A stretch of DNA of 15,181 nt, taken from NCBI GenBank assembly GCA_033549245.1, contig JAWSUW010000087.1:1-15181 (forward strand), read 5' to 3'. The notes beneath the pieces were generated by a model that made no database searches, was not told where the DNA came from, and worked only from the letters and a program-made list of their open reading frames with translations. A program made the translations under genes and the position numbers. Of this stretch, positions 1-6,650 are shown one piece after another. Each line of letters starts with the position of its first letter. Within the stretch, counting starts at the first letter, position 1. This DNA is from Fusibacter_D sp033549245. Lineage in GTDB: Bacteria; Bacillota; Clostridia; Peptostreptococcales; Acidaminobacteraceae.

Positions 1-415
1 CAACCATTTCTTCTTTTAGTAAATCTTCACCGGTATTCAGTTCGTGATCGTATAATCGTTCACGAAAGCGGCTGAAGGTGCGATCACTGAAGGGTTGTTC
101 CTTAAAACTGGTGGTGCGTAGTGCTACTTGAAACCGGACATCGCACAGGATGGATTCCAGCAAATCTTCGTCTGTTAAATTAAACAGTTCTTTGATGATG
201 AGTGCACCGATGATGGCGTTGACGGGTGTGTTGGGTCGGGTAGCCAGATTGTCGCTGTACAAGACCGCAAACCGTTTTTCGTTGATCTGTGGAAAAATGA
301 TCTCTGAAAAACCGGCTGACCAGGATTTCTCAACAAATTTCTTAACACGGGGCGGCAGGTTAAGCAGTGCATCTTCCATGTTGATTTGTTGGATAGCATT
401 GGGTTTGAAAGCCAT
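1..415 (-). CDS. IS1182-type transposase, N-terminal part (runs off window)
   Basis: The minus strand is open from an ATG at 415 to the window edge, 138 codons without a stop. The protein begins MAFKPNAIQQINMEDALLNL and continues with a segment (FSDRTFSRFRERLYDHEL, near residues 110-127) typical of the N-terminal DUF772 region of IS1182/IS5-like DDE transposases. The catalytic DDE core would lie beyond the edge, so it cannot be judged whether the gene is intact. An AGGTGG ribosome site lies at 421-426, just upstream of the ATG. A TATAAT hexamer on the same strand (451-456) could be a -10 box, but no good -35 is seen. The subfamily assignment rests on remembered family resemblance. Confidence 0.8.
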   Translation of the reverse strand, partial: MAFKPNAIQQINMEDALLNLPPRVKKFVEKSWSAGFSEIIFPQINEKRFAVLYSDNLATRPNTPVNAIIGALIIKELFNLTDEDLLESILCDVRFQVALRTTSFKEQPFSDRTFSRFRERLYDHELNTGEDLLKEEMV

Positions 416-438
416 AATATCCACCTTTCCGAATCACC

Positions 439-461
439 TGTGATACCTTTATTATATCACA
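439..461. repeat. 7-bp inverted repeat upstream of the transposase
   Basis: TGTGATA at 439-445 is mirrored by TATCACA at 455-461. A partly overlapping ATCAC/GTGAT pair sits at 433-444. They lie just upstream of the transposase start and could be a subterminal transposase-binding site or a terminal repeat, but the end of the element cannot be fixed from one copy. Confidence 0.3.
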
Positions 462-672
462 AATATGGCGGAAAGTGTTGATATTGCAATGCTTTTAAGG
501 TATATGTTGGGTGTGTAAAAGGTAGTTGATGTTAGTTCTTTAAGTTGTTCAATGAGTATCCACTGGTGTGAAAATTACTTTTGACACCTAAACCAATTTT
601 TATTCAAGACTTTTTTTCTGGTGCTGTTGAAGCAGTTTCATGAGCATCAAATTTTATCCTCAGACACACCAG

Positions 673-897
673 CTACTCGGAGCCGTGAGAGGATTCGGAT
701 TCCGCTTTCCTAGCTGCGGCTTTCATTCTTCTGATCGAAGCCTGTGTTATGTGATAAGGAAGGCCTCTAATGAATCAGCTTGTTTTTTGAAGATTCCGCT
801 CCAGATAGGACTTACACTCGTCTTTCTTCATTTCCAGTTCGCATTCCTTGCTACCTTCATCCACCTCCTGGATAGACGTTCTGGCAGAATCAAATAT
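673..897 (-). pseudogene. Possible decayed ORF with one in-frame stop
   Basis: Reading leftwards from 897, the frame encodes about 40 residues (beginning with IFDSARTSIQEVDEG), a TGA at 775-777, then about 33 more residues in the same frame ending at TAG (673-675). An AGGAGGTGG stretch precedes ATG codons in this region, but those lie in another frame. The peptide is rich in Lys, Glu and Ser. No family is recognised, and the arrangement may be chance. Confidence 0.12.
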
Positions 898-991
898 TCA
901 ATTCTTTACGTCAGTTTTTGTTGTCAAGTTAGACGGCAACTTATTATAAGCCAATCAAATACTCATATTACTTGTTTATAGTATTATTATT

Positions 992-1645
992 TTATAAGCC
1001 TAAGGCGTTGTTGATTAAAATAATCTTTGTTCGGTGGACAGGGTAAGACTTCTCAGTGATTAACCAGCTGTTGCAGATTCTGTGAGGACTATTGCAGTCT
1101 GAGCAAATTCCTGTTCTTTGGCATGGGGTTTTGATGTCCGCATGTCTCTTTGCGTTTAGCGGAGCGGCTATTGAGCGAATTCGCGCAAAAGCAGCGTCCA
1201 TGTTTTTGACAATTTTATTCACACCGGAAAAAATAACCACTTTGCGGGGACCGAAGGCTATACCGGCAATTCGGTTGCCGATCATATCCAGATTGACAAT
1301 CTGCCCATTCATGGTGATGGCATTGGAGCCGGACAAAAAGAGGTCGGCAGACAGAGCTTTTTTCCGGTTGTTTATCTGTTCTCGATGGCTCAAATGTGCT
1401 CCAAAAGTTTGAATAAGTTCGACTTCTGGTGACTGCCTCAATTTGGATAGGATATCCAGACTGTGGAGGGTTAACGAATCGCCCCAGGAGACCTTATGGG
1501 GCTTTAATTCCTGAAAGATTTGATTCCAAAACAACTGCTCAGCAGCTTGTTGCGTAGGAACTAACCAGACTTCAAACCCATTGTTTCTCAGCGCTTCAAT
1601 GGTTTGTTGCACCATTGTATCCGGTATTTTGATCTGATTTGTCAT
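992..1645 (-). CDS. LUD-domain protein (LutC/YkgG-like)
   Basis: This 217-residue protein belongs to the LUD (DUF162) family. The core is recognisable from the segments VSWGDSLTL (residues 52-60), SGSNAITMNGQIVNLD (105-120) and NRIAGIAFGPRKVV (124-137). The C-terminus carries four cysteines (175, 181, 184, 191) in a TPCxxTGxCxDCxSPxRICN pattern found in stand-alone clostridial members and probably binding metal. LutC works with LutA/LutB in lactate oxidation, but neither partner is present here and the exact role of stand-alone members is unsettled. I chose the ATG at 1645 because AGGTGG lies 8 bases upstream; an in-frame GTG at 1657 is possible but would overlap that ribosome site. The gene is divergent from the regulator at 2320 and probably unrelated to the catabolic operon. 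Confidence 0.85.
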   Translation of the reverse strand: MTNQIKIPDTMVQQTIEALRNNGFEVWLVPTQQAAEQLFWNQIFQELKPHKVSWGDSLTLHSLDILSKLRQSPEVELIQTFGAHLSHREQINNRKKALSADLFLSGSNAITMNGQIVNLDMIGNRIAGIAFGPRKVVIFSGVNKIVKNMDAAFARIRSIAAPLNAKRHADIKTPCQRTGICSDCNSPHRICNSWLITEKSYPVHRTKIILINNALGL

Positions 1646-2319
1646 TTTAACGACCACCTTCTCTGGTTTTTTATTTTAATTTGTTCCGTCTTTTATAATC
1701 TTCTGAACGATTTATTCTTCCAATTTTAATTATAGCAAATACCTGGATGGTAAGTTCGGTCTGTGGATAAAGAGGTTCGCGGCATTGGGAGGATGAGGCA
1801 CAAGCTTTTTATTACAGGAGCATAAATTTTATTCACGAAACTTAAGTTTTTGAGGTAGTGCATCTTATTTTTCGACTACGCTTGCTGGAATATCGATACA
1901 TATTAGCGATCTGAGGATAATTCCTTCAATAATACATATTCCTCATAGTCAAAAAAACAATATTCTCGACATGAATAATCGCCCTAATTCCATGAGCATG
2001 GTGCTTAGATATACACTGAAAGTTAGTAGGCGGAGAAAAGTGTGTAAATATTAAATGTATTCAAAAATTTTATTGCATATTAGCGCAAAATAATATATTA
2101 TATTACATAAGATAATATATTATTTTGCATAACAGTGACCGTCTAATAAGAGACTGTTGTCCGAATTCTTCAATGAATTGGCTTGCAACAGCTGATCCAT
2201 ATTTTGATAAGAATTTAACGGTAAATAACCAAATGTCTATATAGTTCAATTGATCCGATGAAATTAACAGTAATCTCAATCTTTTCTTAATATTTGGTTA
2301 CTTTTGGAGGTGCGTTTAC
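1646..2319. other. Long AT-rich divergent intergenic region
   Basis: About 670 bases between the LUD gene and the GntR regulator with no ORF of note. It holds the promoters of both genes, a perfect 17-bp inverted repeat at 2085-2128, and a 9-bp inverted repeat (TAACCAAAT at 2226-2234, ATTTGGTTA at 2292-2300) bracketing the end of the regulator leader. A possible sigma-70-like promoter is TTGCAT (2073-2078), 17 bases, TATTAT (2096-2101), although AT-rich DNA produces such matches easily. Confidence 0.5.
2085..2128. repeat. Perfect 17-bp inverted repeat, 10-base loop
   Basis: GCAAAATAATATATTAT at 2085-2101 is exactly reverse-complementary to 2112-2128, with a 10-base spacer. It is almost pure A/T apart from the outer GC, and no T-run follows it as a terminator would require. 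It overlaps a candidate -10 box (2096-2101). It could be an operator for the adjacent GntR protein, a cruciform site, or the relic of a small mobile repeat. Confidence 0.7.
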
Positions 2320-2997
2320 ATGAAAAAGCATAAATTAAATAACAAAGAAATAAAAAGTAAATTAGTATATGATAGGCTCTATCGGAAAATTATCTATGAA
2401 GAAATTCCTAACAATACCAAACTGATTGTCAGTGAAATTGCTTATGAATATGGTGTCAGTGAAATTCCAGTCAGAGAAGCTTTAAAACGTCTTAATTCGG
2501 ATGGATTGATAGATTATATTCCTTTTCGTGGATACATAGTGTCGAATTTTACGTTGGAAAAGCTTAGGGATCTTTGGGTAATCAAGGTGAATTTAGAGCT
2601 TTTTGCAAGTAAGCTTGCGGTGGAAACGTTTACGGATAATGATATTAAAACACTTAATGAAAACATAAGAAAAACTAAAGAATTGATTCATAATGAGGAA
2701 TATCATAAGTTTTTTCGTCTAAATAAGGATTTTCATTTAATTTTCTGTGGAATTTGTGGGAATAGCTTATTAGTGGACATGATAAAAAGCCTGTGGGATA
2801 AAACAGAAAAGTTAAGAGGCCCCTATCCTTTCTCCAAAAACGACATATTGGAGTCGGTCAGTGAACATGAAGAGATGATAATGGCTCTGAAAAGCAAAGA
2901 TGTATCACAAATAGAATTACTTGTACATCAACAAAGAGACAAAATATGGGATAGATATTTTGGAATGTTTGAAAGACATAAATACTTATTAAGATGA
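2320..2997 (+). CDS. GntR-family transcription regulator, FadR/FCD type
   Basis: This 225-residue protein has an N-terminal winged helix-turn-helix: VSEIAYEYGVSEIPVREALK (residues 37-56) is the typical GntR recognition region, followed by the wing (LIDYIPFRGYIV). Residues 75-215 form an all-helical FCD ligand-binding domain. D137, H139, H183 and H203 fit the Asp/His metal site through which many FCD regulators bind carboxylate effectors. GGAGGTG lies 7 bases before the ATG at 2320. Because it sits directly upstream of the lyase, CoA-ligase and transporter genes in the same direction, it probably controls them in response to the imported acid or its product. The ligand and whether it represses or activates cannot be read from the sequence. 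Confidence 0.9.
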   Translation: MKKHKLNNKEIKSKLVYDRLYRKIIYEEIPNNTKLIVSEIAYEYGVSEIPVREALKRLNSDGLIDYIPFRGYIVSNFTLEKLRDLWVIKVNLELFASKLAVETFTDNDIKTLNENIRKTKELIHNEEYHKFFRLNKDFHLIFCGICGNSLLVDMIKSLWDKTEKLRGPYPFSKNDILESVSEHEEMIMALKSKDVSQIELLVHQQRDKIWDRYFGMFERHKYLLR

Positions 2998-3046
2998 GAC
3001 ACGAAAATCAAGTCCGAAAATGCATATAGTTACCTAATGAATATCC

Positions 3047-3063
3047 CGAATATTCGATCGAAT
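3047..3063. promoter_or_regulatory. Overlapping palindromes, candidate operator
   Basis: CGAATATTCG (3047-3056) and ATTCGATCGAAT (3052-3063) are perfect palindromes sharing five bases. They lie 50 bases after the regulator stop and about 200 bases before the lyase start. Another short palindrome, TTCCGCGGAA, follows within about 30 bases. FCD regulators commonly bind short palindromes in the promoter region of their target operon, so this is a candidate operator, but no binding data exist. Confidence 0.35.
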
Positions 3064-3256
3064 TGGATCGTTGGCAATAATTCCGCGGAAAAATAAAACG
3101 GTGATCATTATTTAAAAAGAACAGTCAATGTAAAAATCAAGCAATATCGAATAAACTTAACTTGAAAGATAACAAGAATAGTCTTTATCTGACAAAATAC
3201 AGAGGCGTATGGGTTGCCTTATTTACCCAAATACATTATGCGAGGATGATTATAAG

Positions 3257-4465
3257 ATGAAAAATGAAAACTTTTACAAAGAGAATGCATGGTGGGCGAG
3301 TCCGTATAATGATGCACCAGAGGTAAGAGATAATATGTTGATAGCAGACCGGGTTGAAATACATGATGCAACATTAAGGGATGGCGAACAAACCCCAGGT
3401 GTTGTCTTCACTGTGGAGGATAAGATTCGAATAGCAGAAAAACTTAGTGAAGTTGGCATTGAAAGAATTGAAGCAGGGATGCCTGCGGTTTCTGAACTGG
3501 ACTATAAAGCTGTTAAGATGATATCCAAACTTAACTTACCTTCGAAGATATTTGTTTTTTCGCGCGCAATGGAGAGTGATATTAACATGGCTGTTGAAAG
3601 TGGAGCTGAGGGTGTTGTAATCGAAGTTCCAATTGGATATCCAAAATTAAAGCATCAATTTAAATGGACTTGGGAAAATGTACTTGAAAAAAGTGTTGAA
3701 AGTATTAACTATGCTAAAAAACAAGGTCTATACACTGTTTATTTTCCATATGATACAACAAGAGCTCGTTACGATGACTTGACTAATCTTATGGATGGTA
3801 TCATGAAAAATTCTCCGCCAGATTCAGTTGGTGTTGTTGATACGGTGGGGTGTGCGCTTCCGCAGACAATGCAATATTTGGTTAAAAAAATGAAAAAATT
3901 AACAGGAGGTTTACCTGTAGAAGTTCACACACATAATGATTTTGGAATGGGTGTCGCAACTGAAATCGCTGGTGTATCCGCTGGTGCTGAAGTTATTCAT
4001 TCGTGCGTCAACGGACTGGGTGAAAGAACTGGGAATGCTGCGACTGAGGAACTAATGGTTTGCCTGAAAGTATTGATGGGGATTAATCACCATTACAAAC
4101 TCGAAAAATTGATGGATTTATGTAAGATGGTTGAAGATATTTCAGGCGTAAAACTAGCAAAAAATAAGCCTGTCTCAGGTGAAAGAAATTACGTCAGGGA
4201 ATCGGGAATTGGTATTGATCTAGTGCTGAAACAACCATTAGCAATGTTTGCAACTGATCCTCGATATTTTGGTCGATCAGGTGAAATTGTTCTTGGTAAA
4301 AAGAGTGGCAAAGCTTCAGTCGACTACTATTTAGATAAGTTGAATATTCAAGTTAGCGATGAAGCGATTGAAGAAATTTTAAATCGAGTAAAGAAAATAG
4401 GTGCCGAGAAAAAGGGTCTTGTAACTCTGGAAGAATTCCGAATTATCGTTGAGGACTATAAATAG
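3257..4465 (+). CDS. DRE-TIM metallolyase (isopropylmalate/homocitrate synthase superfamily), probable acyl-CoA lyase
   Basis: This 402-residue enzyme starts at ATG 3257, preceded by GAGG at 3242-3245. An in-frame ATG at 3209 would add 16 atypical residues. The TIM-barrel motif HDATLRDGEQTPG (residues 36-48) gives the metal-binding Asp37 and catalytic-type Arg41. H224-T-H226-N227 is the HxH metal site and NGLGERTGNA (252-261) is the usual barrel-end signature. Residues after about 300 form the C-terminal subdomain found in synthases and absent from short HMG-CoA lyases. There the usual HESGIH reads R314-E-S-G-I-G319 and the usual GKHSG reads G-K-K349-S-G, so three conserved histidines are missing. 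The next genes encode a CoA ligase and carboxylate transporters, so I infer cleavage of a hydroxyacyl-CoA to acetyl-CoA and an oxo-acid. A Re-citrate-synthase-like or other alkylmalate synthase role is the main alternative. Confidence 0.8.
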   Translation: MKNENFYKENAWWASPYNDAPEVRDNMLIADRVEIHDATLRDGEQTPGVVFTVEDKIRIAEKLSEVGIERIEAGMPAVSELDYKAVKMISKLNLPSKIFVFSRAMESDINMAVESGAEGVVIEVPIGYPKLKHQFKWTWENVLEKSVESINYAKKQGLYTVYFPYDTTRARYDDLTNLMDGIMKNSPPDSVGVVDTVGCALPQTMQYLVKKMKKLTGGLPVEVHTHNDFGMGVATEIAGVSAGAEVIHSCVNGLGERTGNAATEELMVCLKVLMGINHHYKLEKLMDLCKMVEDISGVKLAKNKPVSGERNYVRESGIGIDLVLKQPLAMFATDPRYFGRSGEIVLGKKSGKASVDYYLDKLNIQVSDEAIEEILNRVKKIGAEKKGLVTLEEFRIIVEDYK

Positions 4466-4476
4466 CTGTCAGCAGC

Positions 4477-4522
4477 ACAGTAATTAATCTATTAATGCCA
4501 TAAAAAGTTTCTTAATTACTGT
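4477..4522 (+). promoter_or_regulatory. Stem-loop between lyase and sucC-like gene
   Basis: ACAGTAATTAA (4477-4487) pairs exactly with TTAATTACTGT (4512-4522). No T-run follows, so it is not a classical terminator. It begins 12 bases after the lyase stop and may protect the upstream mRNA end or mark a processing site. Confidence 0.5.
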
Positions 4523-4529
4523 TATCCAA

Positions 4530-4571
4530 TATGGAATTAACTCACGGATGAAATGCTGAAGTTATTCCATA
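4530..4571 (+). promoter_or_regulatory. Second stem-loop just upstream of the sucC ribosome site
   Basis: TATGGAATTAAC (4530-4541) pairs with GTTATTCCATA (4561-4571) with one bulged T. It ends 5 bases before the ribosome site TGAGGTG of the next gene. With the preceding hairpin it makes a tandem pair of stem-loops in this short spacer, suggesting control of ligase translation or of message decay. Confidence 0.45.
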
Positions 4572-4590
4572 ATAATGTGAGGTGTTTGGC

Positions 4591-5715
4591 GTGAGATTAT
4601 TCGAGTATCAAGCAAAACAAATATTTGCCAAATATGGAATTGATATACCCAATGGACAACTTGTGGAGACACGTAATGCAACATGTCATTCTGCAAAAGA
4701 TATAGGGTATCCTGTCGTGTTAAAAGCACAAGCTTTGGCAGGTGGAAGGGGTAAGGCAGGGGGCATTAAGATCGCGAATAATGATAAGGAAGTAAAAGAA
4801 AATGCCGAGATATTACTGAATATGGATATAAATGGGGCAGCTGTTAGTTCGATATTGGTGGAAGAAAAAGTTGACATTGAAAAAGAAATATATTTTTCTA
4901 TAACAATGGACAGAGCTGCCAAAAGGCCGGTCGTAATCCTCTCCGCTGAAGGTGGTATGGACATTGAAGAAATTGCTAAATCAAGCCCCGATTCGATCAT
5001 TAAGGAATGGGTTGATCCAACCCATGGATTTCATTCTTACCATGCGATTGATCTATTCAAAAGAGCCAACTTTTTTGGCGAATCTTTGAAAAATCTGTCT
5101 CGAATGGCTGCAGTATTATATACAATATTCTGCGAATATGAGGCGGAACTTGTTGAGATTAATCCCCTGGTAATAACCAGTGATGGAAGAATTCTGGCGG
5201 TAGATGGTAAAGTGATTCTTGATGAGAATGGGAAGGGAGTCAAAGAATTTCTAATCCAGGAAGATGCTGTTCGAGATGAGGAAATAATGCGATATGTACC
5301 ACTTAGTGGTGATATTGGCATATTAGCCAATGGTGCAGGTTTGACCATGATGACGATGGATGTTGTTGCTCACTATGGAGGCAGCCCTGCTAATTTCCTG
5401 GAAATTGGAGGAGAATTATATAAAAAATCTGAAGAGGCATTGGATTATCTTCTTTCCACTAAAAACTTAAATGGTGTTTTTGTTAATTTATTTGGAGCTT
5501 ATGCCAGGACGGATGTCATCATAGAAGGAATTTTGCGAAGTCAAATAAAGCATAAAACCAATATTCCTTTTGTGTTCAGAGTGAGGGGAACAGGCGAGGA
5601 ACGAGCAAGAAAACTTTTAATGGAGCACTTGAATATCGTTCCATATGATGAATTGGATGAAGCAGCAAAAGAAGTTGTCATAAAAGCGGAAGATCATAGA
5701 AAGAGAAGGGTGTAA
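4591..5715 (+). CDS. Succinyl-CoA-synthetase-like acid-CoA ligase, beta subunit
   Basis: This 374-residue ATP-grasp subunit is homologous to SucC. The start is GTG at 4591, giving RLFEYQAKQIF, the usual SucC N-terminus, with TGAGGTG (4578-4584) as ribosome site; an in-frame GTG at 4582 lies inside that site. Visible landmarks are KAQALAGGRGKAGG (residues 45-58, nucleotide-binding loop), VEINPLVITSDG (188-199, metal and phosphate region) and NGAGLTMMTMD (247-257) with PANFLEIGG (266-274) in the C-terminal domain that meets the alpha subunit. The loop that is FGGIVRCD in E. coli SucC reads FGAYARTD (301-308), and RLEGNN is replaced by RVRGTG (330-335). These changes near the acid pocket, and the gene context, suggest an acid other than succinate, for example malate, citramalate or citrate. 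It is translated just before the alpha subunit. Confidence 0.88.
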   Translation: MRLFEYQAKQIFAKYGIDIPNGQLVETRNATCHSAKDIGYPVVLKAQALAGGRGKAGGIKIANNDKEVKENAEILLNMDINGAAVSSILVEEKVDIEKEIYFSITMDRAAKRPVVILSAEGGMDIEEIAKSSPDSIIKEWVDPTHGFHSYHAIDLFKRANFFGESLKNLSRMAAVLYTIFCEYEAELVEINPLVITSDGRILAVDGKVILDENGKGVKEFLIQEDAVRDEEIMRYVPLSGDIGILANGAGLTMMTMDVVAHYGGSPANFLEIGGELYKKSEEALDYLLSTKNLNGVFVNLFGAYARTDVIIEGILRSQIKHKTNIPFVFRVRGTGEERARKLLMEHLNIVPYDELDEAAKEVVIKAEDHRKRRV

Positions 5716-5717
5716 AA

Positions 5718-6587
5718 ATGTTACTGTCAAAAAATAAGAAAGTATTAATCCAAGGGATAACAGGCAAGGAATCACGGTACTGGGTAGAGAAAATGAGTGA
5801 TTACGGCACAGATATTCAAGCAGGGGTAGCCCCTGGCAAGGGTGGCCAGTCAGTAGTGGGTATTCCCGTTTATGACAGTGTCAAAGAAGCTGTAAAGCAA
5901 CATGCCCTAAACACCTCGCTGTTGTTTGTTGCGCCATCTCTGGTTGAAACAGCAGCAATGGAAGCAATTGATGGAGGGATAAAAGAGATTATCATACTCG
6001 CGGATGGAGTTCCTGTTCACAATACAATGAGATTGCTATCTTATGGATCAAAAAATGGAGTAAGAATAATAGGCCCGAATACACCTGGATTGGTCTATCC
6101 GGGATTTAGTTCTATTGGAATTATGCCAGCCTGGCTCTCACATGTATTTAAACCAGGAGAGATAGGAATCGTTAGTAGAAGTGGCAGTTTAGGTAACGAA
6201 GCATCATACCAGGTTGTACAAGCAGGCTTTGGCATATCTCATTTTATTGGAATAGGCGGCGATCTCCTGGTGGGGACAACCACAGTGGAGGTATTAGAAG
6301 AATTTGAAAAAAATGATGACATAAAAGGTGTCGTATTGGTAGGAGAATTAGGTGGCAATATGGAAGAACAGGCAGCTGGCTTTATCCGCACAATGCATAA
6401 GCCTGTCGTTGCCTTAATCGCAGGGAAAGCATCACCCATAGGTGTATCCATGGGACATGCAGGAGCAATTGTTGAAGGAACGGAAGGGTCCGTAGAGAGT
6501 AAACAAAAAATTTTAGCAGAGAATGGTGCTTATATAGCCAATACACCTTTTGAAATTGGTGCATTACTAAAATCGCATATAACATAA
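5718..6587 (+). CDS. Succinyl-CoA-synthetase-like acid-CoA ligase, alpha subunit
   Basis: This 289-residue subunit is homologous to SucD and starts two bases after the beta-subunit stop, with an AGAAGGG ribosome site inside the end of that gene, so the two are translationally linked. QGITGKES (residues 12-19) with GVAPGKGG (36-43) forms the CoA-binding Rossmann region. GPNTPG (119-124), SRSG (153-156) and GIGGD (178-182) are conserved. H247 in MGHAGAI is the histidine that is phosphorylated during catalysis in this family, so the enzyme should be active. The stretch after SRSG reads SLGNEAS where E. coli SucD has TLTYEAV, another difference close to the active site. In the inferred pathway it supplies the CoA thioester cleaved by the lyase encoded upstream. 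Confidence 0.9.
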   Translation: MLLSKNKKVLIQGITGKESRYWVEKMSDYGTDIQAGVAPGKGGQSVVGIPVYDSVKEAVKQHALNTSLLFVAPSLVETAAMEAIDGGIKEIIILADGVPVHNTMRLLSYGSKNGVRIIGPNTPGLVYPGFSSIGIMPAWLSHVFKPGEIGIVSRSGSLGNEASYQVVQAGFGISHFIGIGGDLLVGTTTVEVLEEFEKNDDIKGVVLVGELGGNMEEQAAGFIRTMHKPVVALIAGKASPIGVSMGHAGAIVEGTEGSVESKQKILAENGAYIANTPFEIGALLKSHIT

Positions 6588-6650
6588 TAGAGATTTCCCT
6601 TAATTGAATTTTCATTCAGCAAAAATTTAATCTTCTGGCGGTGAACAGTA

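Larger units (their letters stand above)
416..991. other. Gene-free stretch between transposase and LUD gene
   Basis: About 575 bases without a convincing gene. The part next to the transposase presumably contains the end of the insertion sequence. On the minus strand, 673-897 is one reading frame interrupted by a single TGA (775-777). The pieces are hydrophilic and I do not recognise them; they could be the remains of a decayed gene. No clear terminator for the LUD gene was found: the sequence after its stop is AT-rich but has no strong stem. Confidence 0.5.

Noticed and set aside
775..777. In-frame TGA in the 673-897 minus-strand frame as a selenocysteine codon
   Set aside because: The surrounding peptide matches no known selenoprotein, and no SECIS-like hairpin is evident after the TGA.
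640..981. 113-codon plus-strand frame
   Set aside because: No ribosome site, unlikely composition (many Cys, Phe, Ser, Arg) and no recognisable family; it looks like chance or the antisense of a decayed minus-strand frame.
4591..6587. Housekeeping TCA-cycle succinyl-CoA synthetase
   Set aside because: The pair sits between a DRE-TIM lyase and carboxylate transporters under a GntR regulator and has altered acid-pocket loops, so a dedicated catabolic ligase is more likely, though succinate activity is not excluded.
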